NCBI GenBank assembly: GCA_013298335.1
Contig: JAAFHI010000199.1
Location: 1 to 6,564 of the forward strand
Reading direction: 5' to 3'
From: Actinomycetota bacterium
Lineage (GTDB): Bacteria > Acidobacteriota > Blastocatellia > Chloracidobacteriales > Chloracidobacteriaceae
Length of the DNA stretch: 6,564 nucleotides
This document shows positions 1-4,930 of the stretch, piece by piece (position 1 is the stretch's first letter; every line of letters starts with the position of its first letter). The position numbers were made by a program, and so were the translations under genes. The notes beneath the pieces are model-generated. The model made no database searches, was not told the origin of the DNA, and was given only the letters and a program-made list of their open reading frames with translations.

Positions 1-28
1 GGTTTCCACGTCATCCGACGGAAGAGTT

Positions 29-33
29 GAGGT
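29..33 (+). promoter_or_regulatory. Ribosome binding site of the ATPase gene
   Basis: GAGGT at 29-33 lies 8 bases before the GTG at 42. An in-frame TAA at 33-35 excludes any earlier start, so this site fixes GTG 42 as the start. The 28 bases to its left are too short to assign. Two frames of that edge close there (TGA 28-30 and TAA 33-35), and either could be the end of an upstream gene. No promoter is visible. Confidence 0.7.
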
Positions 34-41
34 AAATCGGC

Positions 42-1295
42 GTGGTTCTCATTCGGTCCGTCAGTATTTCGAATGTCGCCCCGATTCGACATATCGAGTT
101 TGAAACGGCTTCCCGGCTCAATCTCTTTTGCGGAGATAATGGTGTCGGGAAGTCGTTCATTCTGGACGCGATGTGGTGGACTTTTTTAGAAAACGATACG
201 CCTTTCCGCGGGTATTCAGGAAAGGTGAGTCCACAATCTCTCCCACAGATCAAACTTGTCGCGGATACCTACACTCCAATTGCGACTTACATTCGCGAGC
301 AACAGCGTTGGGAATATTCGGGTAATCCCCAAAACCTGCGAATGCCGCAGAATGCACTGGGTTTATACTTTCGTGTAAGCAATGACTTCATTTTTTGGGA
401 CCCACTGCGGAGTAATCTTCCACTGGCGACATCCCTTTCCCAAGAACAGACCTGGTCCGGGCGTCCAATCGACGGGACGCAAATGAACATTATCAACGGC
501 CTCTTTAGAGACTGGCTGATTTGGCAAAGAGACCCCGATCAAAGAAAATTCAATACTTTTAAAGAAGTTCTGGCAAAACTCTCGCCTCCCGATTTGGGCG
601 TTCTCGAACCCGCAGAACCCCGTCGCCTCTTCACGAACGATTCCGTTGCATACCCGATCCTTCGTCATTCATACGGAGAAGTCCCGATAATCTTTGCATC
701 GGCTGGGGTTAAAAGAATTCTGACGCTGGCCTATGCCATCGTCTGGCTTTGGCACACGCACGAAGAAAACGCCCAGATTCTCGGTGAACCGCCTCAAAAA
801 ACTCTGAACGTTTTTATTGACGAGGTCGAAAATCATCTCCACCCTCAATGGCAGCGGAGAATTCTTCCCGCGCTTCTTGAAGTAGGAAAATGTCTCGCCC
901 CCGACGTCAACATCCAGTTTTTCATCACGACGCACTCGCCGCTGGTGCTGGCGTCGCTAGAACCGCACTTCGATGAAGAACGCGACAAGCTGTTCCATCT
1001 CGACCTTGTTCACAAAAACGGCAGCGGCAGCGAAGTCGAGTTAAAGGAACAGCCGTTCATCAAGCATGGCACGGCTGATTCGTGGCTGACCTCGGAAACA
1101 TTTGAACTTGGCTCGGCGCGCTCAATTGAGGCAGAGCAAGCGATTCAAAAAGCCCTTGATCTTCAAAAACAGGCCCGACCGAAGAAAAAGGAAATTCGCG
1201 ACGCGCACCGCGAACTTGGAAAACATCTGACCGATGGAGATCGGTTCTGGCCTCGCTGGCTGGGTTTCGCCGAGCGGCATGGAGTCGAACTGTGA
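42..1295 (+). CDS. ABC/OLD-like AAA ATPase, Septu PtuA-like (putative anti-phage defence)
   Basis: This is a 417-residue soluble ATPase, probably the sensor or motor partner of the nuclease encoded next to it. Seen in the sequence: an N-terminal strand pattern typical of RecF/OLD-type ATPases, Walker A GDNGVGKS (residues 31-38), a degenerate ABC signature ASAGVKR (219-225), Walker B with catalytic acid FIDEVENHLHP (258-268, D260/E261), and the switch histidine in TTHS (H298). Residues ~365-395 are charged and probably helical, and the tail ends in a tryptophan-rich RFWPRW segment. No TOPRIM domain follows, so it is not an OLD nuclease. In Septu, PtuA is an ATPase of this class that acts with the HNH protein PtuB. 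The GTG start has a good ribosome site, and the end overlaps the nuclease gene by 4 bp. Base composition is clearly lower in GC than the genes to the right, which suggests horizontal acquisition. The ATPase class is near certain; the Septu-type role is inferred from the pairing. Confidence 0.85.
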   Translation: MVLIRSVSISNVAPIRHIEFETASRLNLFCGDNGVGKSFILDAMWWTFLENDTPFRGYSGKVSPQSLPQIKLVADTYTPIATYIREQQRWEYSGNPQNLRMPQNALGLYFRVSNDFIFWDPLRSNLPLATSLSQEQTWSGRPIDGTQMNIINGLFRDWLIWQRDPDQRKFNTFKEVLAKLSPPDLGVLEPAEPRRLFTNDSVAYPILRHSYGEVPIIFASAGVKRILTLAYAIVWLWHTHEENAQILGEPPQKTLNVFIDEVENHLHPQWQRRILPALLEVGKCLAPDVNIQFFITTHSPLVLASLEPHFDEERDKLFHLDLVHKNGSGSEVELKEQPFIKHGTADSWLTSETFELGSARSIEAEQAIQKALDLQKQARPKKKEIRDAHRELGKHLTDGDRFWPRWLGFAERHGVEL

Positions 1296-1918
1296 TTCCA
1301 GTCGAAAAAAAGCCCGAACCGGCTCACTTTCATCAAAAGATCAGAACTCCAGGGAGCGAATTTCTCCGTATCGCAGTTCGACCAATTCCGAGTGACCAGT
1401 TTGAAACACACTGGAGAAAAGCCATTCCGGATTTAAGAAAGGCATACGGCAATTTTTGTGCATACACCGGCGTTCGGATTGAACCCGTTGAAGTTGCCAC
1501 GGTGGATCACTTCAAACCGCGAACCACATACCCGGACCTTGCCTACGAATGGGATAACTTTCGTCTCTGCCGTGGACGCATCAACTCGCGAAAAAACAAC
1601 TTTGAAGATGTTCTCGATCCTTTCGAGATCGAAAACGGCTGGTTTGCTCTCGACTTCGATACCTTGGACATCGTCGCCAATGAAGGATTGGACCGGGAAT
1701 TGCGCAAAAAAATTCAAAAGACAATCAATCGCCTTGCCCTGAACGAGGAATCCAAGACACCGTTTAAGGAAGAGCGGTTCGACTGGCTTTCAACCTACTG
1801 CGATGGTGACTGCACATTTCGGCTTCTTCAGAAACGGACTCCCTTCATCGCATATGAACTTGAACGGCAGGGACTCGTCGAACGCATCAAGGAAATGTGG
1901 GAGGCGCGCATTCGATGA
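1292..1918 (+). CDS. HNH endonuclease-like protein, Septu PtuB-like
   Basis: This 208-residue protein is probably the DNA-cleaving partner of the ATPase. Seen: CAYTG at 56-60, then the HNH pattern of VDHFKP (D72, H73), a tyrosine/tryptophan stretch leading to WDN (N89), and INSRKNN (N98, K101), followed by DPF (109-111). This spacing matches the TIGR02646/PtuB-type HNH fold. The paired CxxC zinc knuckles usual in such HNH proteins are missing: C56 is followed by T59, and C93 does not sit in a CxxCN motif. The fold may therefore be metal-independent outside the active site, or the protein belongs to a cysteine-poor subfamily. The GTG start at 1292 overlaps the ATPase stop (GTGA) and has GGAG at 1281-1284, 7 bases upstream, so the pair is translationally coupled. 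The stop overlaps the next start by 4 bp (ATGA). GC is low, like the ATPase gene. Activity is inferred; the fold is well supported. Confidence 0.8.
   Translation: MIPVEKKPEPAHFHQKIRTPGSEFLRIAVRPIPSDQFETHWRKAIPDLRKAYGNFCAYTGVRIEPVEVATVDHFKPRTTYPDLAYEWDNFRLCRGRINSRKNNFEDVLDPFEIENGWFALDFDTLDIVANEGLDRELRKKIQKTINRLALNEESKTPFKEERFDWLSTYCDGDCTFRLLQKRTPFIAYELERQGLVERIKEMWEARIR
1899..1904 (+). promoter_or_regulatory. Ribosome binding site of rsmA, inside the end of the nuclease gene
   Basis: GGGAGG at 1899-1904 lies 10 bases before ATG 1915. It would be overlapped by the alternative in-frame GTG at 1897, which therefore cannot use it. This decides the rsmA start in favour of ATG 1915, within the ATGA overlap. 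The site is coding sequence of the preceding nuclease gene. Confidence 0.75.
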
Positions 1919-2751
1919 GTAGTTTCGCCCTCCCCGCGCCGCGCAAGCGGTTCGGACAGCATTTTCTGCGCGACGAGCGCATTCTGGCGCGCATCGTGTC
2001 GGTCGCGAATGTGTCCGAGACCGATCTCGTGCTTGAAATCGGTCCCGGACGTGGCGCGCTCACCGATCTTCTGCTGGCCAAAGCCGGCGCGGTGGCGGCC
2101 ATCGAACTCGACCGCGACCTGGCCGCGTTTCTGCGCGAGCACTACGCCGAACGGCGGTTTTTCCTCCACGAGGGCGACATTCTGAAAGTCGATCTCGGCG
2201 CGTGTCTCGAAGCGGCGCGCGCCGCCTTCCCCGACCTGCCCGTGCGGTCGGTGAAACTGGTGGCGAATCTGCCCTACAACGTCTCGACGCCGACGCTCGA
2301 ACGCCTCGCCGCCGAACGCGAGCGGTTTTCGACGATCATCGTGATGCTCCAGAAGGAAGTCGTCGAACGCATCGCGAGTCAGCCGGGTTCAAAGGATTAC
2401 GGCTATTTTTCGGTGTTCGTGCAGGCGTATTTCACGGTCGAATCGCTGTTTGACGTGCAGCCGGGGGCGTTCAAACCGCCGCCGAAAGTATTGTCGGCGG
2501 TCGCGCGCCTGACCCCGCGCGCGGTCCCGCTCGTCGCGCCCGCGCATGAGCGGCGGTTTCGTTCGATTTCAAGTCTGGCATTTTCACAGCGACGAAAAAT
2601 GCTCGGAAAAACCCTGCGCGGACTGGCGACCTCGCCCGAGGCGCTGGCGTCCGCGTTCGAAATGGCCCAAATCGACCCGGCGCGGCGTCCCGAAACGCTC
2701 ACGGTGGCGGAATTCGTGAAACTGACCGAGGCATTCGCGGGCCTCGATTAA
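1915..2751 (+). CDS. rsmA: 16S rRNA (adenine(1518)-N6/adenine(1519)-N6)-dimethyltransferase RsmA (KsgA)
   Basis: RsmA uses S-adenosylmethionine to dimethylate two adjacent adenines in the 3'-terminal hairpin of 16S rRNA, a late step in small-subunit assembly in the cytoplasm. Loss in other bacteria gives kasugamycin resistance. Seen, in order: KRFGQHFL (11-18), SAM motif I EIGPGRGAL (41-49), acidic motif II IELD (63-66), GDI (87-89), the catalytic NLPYN (118-122), MLQKEV (144-149), a DYGYFSV segment, FKPPPKV (186-192), and the C-terminal helical domain with FSQRRKML. At 278 residues it has the normal family length and looks intact. ATG 1915 is chosen over GTG 1897 because it has a proper ribosome site and only a 4-bp overlap. 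GC is markedly higher than in the two genes before it, although it appears cotranscribed with them. No clear terminator follows. Confidence 0.97.
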   Translation: MSSFALPAPRKRFGQHFLRDERILARIVSVANVSETDLVLEIGPGRGALTDLLLAKAGAVAAIELDRDLAAFLREHYAERRFFLHEGDILKVDLGACLEAARAAFPDLPVRSVKLVANLPYNVSTPTLERLAAERERFSTIIVMLQKEVVERIASQPGSKDYGYFSVFVQAYFTVESLFDVQPGAFKPPPKVLSAVARLTPRAVPLVAPAHERRFRSISSLAFSQRRKMLGKTLRGLATSPEALASAFEMAQIDPARRPETLTVAEFVKLTEAFAGLD

Positions 2752-2872
2752 CCCCCGAGCCGCGCACCGAGTTTACATTTCCGTTATGTTTCGCGGCGAT
2801 TGAGTCACATCATCGTGCCACCAAACTGGAAAAATTACATATTCGACTTTACGAATAATACGTTTACAAAAC

Positions 2873-2901
2873 TTGACATTAATTTCCGCTCATTTTACGG
2901 T
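2873..2901 (+). promoter_or_regulatory. Sigma-70-type promoter upstream of asnB
   Basis: A perfect TTGACA -35 box (2873-2878) is followed after 17 bases by TACGGT (2896-2901). That matches the -10 consensus at the three most conserved positions (first T, A, last T). Transcription would start near 2908, giving a leader of about 43 bases. The box lies in the most AT-rich stretch of the window. A stray TATAAA at 2929-2934 has no -35 partner. The -10 assignment is the weaker half. Confidence 0.55.
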
Positions 2902-2937
2902 ACTTCACCACCGACCCCTTCTCATACTTATAAAAGA

Positions 2938-2947
2938 GTGAGCTCAC
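2938..2947. repeat. Perfect 10-bp palindrome GTGAGCTCAC before asnB
   Basis: The palindrome ends 3 bases before the asnB GTG start and covers most of the only purine-rich ribosome-site candidate (GAGTGAG, 2936-2942). As RNA it could form only a short stem. As DNA it could be a half-turn operator or simply a restriction-like palindrome. Function is unproven. Confidence 0.4.
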
Positions 2948-2950
2948 CCT

Positions 2951-4930
2951 GTGTGCGGATTCGCGGGTTTTACCAATCTGCGCGGACGCAATGTGGAAAC
3001 CATTGCCCGCGCCGCCGCCGAAGCGATCAACCATCGCGGTCCTGACGAGCAGGACGTGTTTGTCACGCCGACCGTCGCGCTGGCCGCCGTGCGCCTGAAA
3101 ATTCAGGACCTCGAACACGGGCGCCAGCCGATGCGGAGCGACGACGGACGGACGGTCATCGTGTTCAACGGCGAGGTGTACAACCACCGGGAACTTCGCC
3201 GCGAACTCGAAGCCCTCGGTCACGTCTTTCATTCCGACTGCGACACGGAAGTCGTACTCAAGGCATTCGTCGAATGGGACGTGCGGAGTTTCGAGCGATT
3301 GCGGGGCATGTTCGCCGCGGCCTTCTGGAACGAACGCGACCGGCGACTGGTACTGACGCGCGACCGGGTCGGCATCAAGCCGCTCTACTACACCGCCGTC
3401 GGCGACGATCTCTTTTTCGGCTCGGAACTGAAAACGCTGTTTGCCCATCCCGACGTCGAGCGGACGCTCGACCGGACGGGTCTGAGTCACTATCTGTCGC
3501 TCAACTACGTTCCGACGCCCTTCACGCTGGTCGAGGGCATTCGAAAACTTTCCCCTGGACACTGGATGGAATGGCGGTCGGGGAAAATCGAGACCGCGCC
3601 CTACTGGACGCTCAATTTCGCCCCCGACGCGTCAATGACGGTCGCCGACGCCGAACGGGAACTCGACCGGCTGCTCGGGGCGTCGGTGCGCGAGCACCTG
3701 CTCTCCGACGTACCGCTCGGCGTCTGGTTGAGCGGCGGACTCGACTCCTCGACCATTCTTCACTATGCCGCCGAGGCGTCGCCGACCCGGCTGAAAACGT
3801 TTTCGGTGTCGTTTTCCGGCCAGACCTGCGATGAAACCGGGTATTTCCGGGAAGTCGCCCGGAAATACGACACGGAGCACTTCGAACTCGACCTGCGCGG
3901 CGATCACGAGGTCGTGGACGCCGTTTCCGGTCTGACCCACTACTCCGACGAACCGAGCGCCGACGCGGGCGCGCTGCCGGTCTGGTTTCTGTCGCGACTG
4001 ACGCGCCAGCATGCGACCGTCGCGCTGACCGGCGACGGGGCGGACGAACTGTTCGGCGGCTATCTGACCTACGTGGCCGACGGCTACGCCCGGCATCTGC
4101 GGCGGATTCCCCGCCCGTTGCGCCGCGCGGCGCTTGCGCTCGCCCGGCAACTGCCGGTTTCCGACGCCAAGATCAGTTTCGAATACAAACTCAAGCGGAT
4201 GCTCGCCGGATCGCTGCTGCCGCCGGAGGAAAGCCACTTTTTCTGGAACGGGACCTTTACCGGGCGGGAAAAGGCGCGGTTGTTCCCCGACGGGCCGGCG
4301 GTCACGACGGGCGACCTCTATGGCCGGCTGTCCGCCGACCCCGGCACGGCGGCGGGATACCGCAACCGGTATCTCTACGTCGATCAGCACTACTATTTGA
4401 CCGACGACATCCTTTATAAGTGCGACCGCATGAGCATGGCTCATTCGGTCGAGGTCCGACCGCCGTTTCTCGACCACCGGATCATCGAATTCGCCGCCCG
4501 GCTTCCCGAAAACTTCAAGATCCGGGGCGGCAGCCTGAAGTGGCTGCTGCGGCGGCTGATGGAAAAACGGCTGCCCCAGTCGGTTCTGAAACGCCGCAAG
4601 GAAGGGTTCGACATTCCCGCCCACCAGTGGTTTCGCGGTCCGCTCAAGGCCATGCTGCGCGACACGCTGTCGGAACGGGCGGTGGCGGAATCGGGACTGT
4701 TCAATCCGACGGCGGTGCGGCGGATGGTGGACGATCACCTCGAACGGCGCGCGAACTGCGGCTATCACCTCTGGGGATTGATGACGCTTTTTCAATGGAT
4801 GGAGCGATGGAACATTCGAATCGAAGCGCCGCCGGAGACGGTCACGCAACGCGCCGCGGCCTTGAGCTTGTCGTGCTCGGCGTCGCCGCAATCGTCTACC
4901 TCGGCTCCTGTATCAGTCCCCCTGGGCTGA
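2951..4930 (+). CDS. asnB: Asparagine synthase (glutamine-hydrolysing), AsnB-type amidotransferase
   Basis: This cytoplasmic enzyme takes the amide nitrogen from glutamine and transfers it to an ATP-activated carboxylate, classically aspartate, giving asparagine. Seen: class II glutaminase domain with nucleophile Cys2 directly after the start, R48, RGPD (29-32), NGEVYN (73-78) and D98. The synthetase domain follows, with the PP-loop SGGLDSS (261-267), TGDGADELFGGY (360-371), and YKCDRMSMAHSVEVRPPFLD (489-508). The GTG at 2951 is certain because the catalytic cysteine must be residue 2. The recognisable domain ends near W620-I622. The remaining ~37 residues are Ser/Ala/Pro-rich and are coded by DNA that also encodes the next gene's N-terminus in another frame. 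Without that tail the length is typical of the long AsnB class. Since a glycosyltransferase follows, the acceptor could instead be a sugar acid or other envelope precursor. The amidotransferase class is very secure; the substrate is not. Confidence 0.95.
   Translation: MCGFAGFTNLRGRNVETIARAAAEAINHRGPDEQDVFVTPTVALAAVRLKIQDLEHGRQPMRSDDGRTVIVFNGEVYNHRELRRELEALGHVFHSDCDTEVVLKAFVEWDVRSFERLRGMFAAAFWNERDRRLVLTRDRVGIKPLYYTAVGDDLFFGSELKTLFAHPDVERTLDRTGLSHYLSLNYVPTPFTLVEGIRKLSPGHWMEWRSGKIETAPYWTLNFAPDASMTVADAERELDRLLGASVREHLLSDVPLGVWLSGGLDSSTILHYAAEASPTRLKTFSVSFSGQTCDETGYFREVARKYDTEHFELDLRGDHEVVDAVSGLTHYSDEPSADAGALPVWFLSRLTRQHATVALTGDGADELFGGYLTYVADGYARHLRRIPRPLRRAALALARQLPVSDAKISFEYKLKRMLAGSLLPPEESHFFWNGTFTGREKARLFPDGPAVTTGDLYGRLSADPGTAAGYRNRYLYVDQHYYLTDDILYKCDRMSMAHSVEVRPPFLDHRIIEFAARLPENFKIRGGSLKWLLRRLMEKRLPQSVLKRRKEGFDIPAHQWFRGPLKAMLRDTLSERAVAESGLFNPTAVRRMVDDHLERRANCGYHLWGLMTLFQWMERWNIRIEAPPETVTQRAAALSLSCSASPQSSTSAPVSVPLG
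4807..4930 (+). other. Out-of-frame overlap between asnB and the glycosyltransferase gene
   Basis: About 124 bp are read in two frames. In the glycosyltransferase frame they give a charged tail, membrane helix 1 and the approach to the DDVDA motif, which fits the family. In the asnB frame they give a low-complexity Ser/Ala/Pro tail beyond the known domain. The asnB stop also forms TGATG (4928-4932) with an internal ATG. The constrained frame is therefore the glycosyltransferase one. Confidence 0.7.

Larger units (their letters stand above)
2752..2950. other. Intergenic region with asnB promoter
   Basis: These 199 bp between rsmA and asnB hold no convincing gene. The centre (2821-2880) is only about 30% GC, a sharp contrast with the flanking genes. 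It contains a promoter (2873-2901), a palindrome (2938-2947) and four copies of TTTACA/TTTACG starting at 2772, 2848, 2863 and 2894. No hairpin followed by a T-run is present, so I see no intrinsic terminator for rsmA. Confidence 0.75.

Noticed and set aside
1897..1914. Earlier GTG start for rsmA
   Set aside because: It would sit inside the ribosome site and lengthen the overlap. ATG 1915 has better spacing and a normal N-terminus.
1..1918. Retron or CRISPR association of the defence pair
   Set aside because: No reverse transcriptase, structured msr/msd-like repeat pair or spaced direct repeats are visible. The left flank is only 41 bases, so absence outside the window is untested.
2759..2797. 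Inverted repeat GCCGCG/CGCGGC as a terminator for rsmA
   Set aside because: The 6-bp arms are separated by 27 bases and no T-run follows.
2800..3045. Possible small gene (81 codons) across the intergenic region
   Set aside because: It starts with TTG without a ribosome site, covers the promoter and runs into asnB out of frame.
3632..4891. Long open frame (419 codons) on the - strand inside asnB
   Set aside because: It is antisense to a gene with all catalytic motifs. The product is rich in Arg, Pro and Gly with no domain, as expected from GC-rich third positions.
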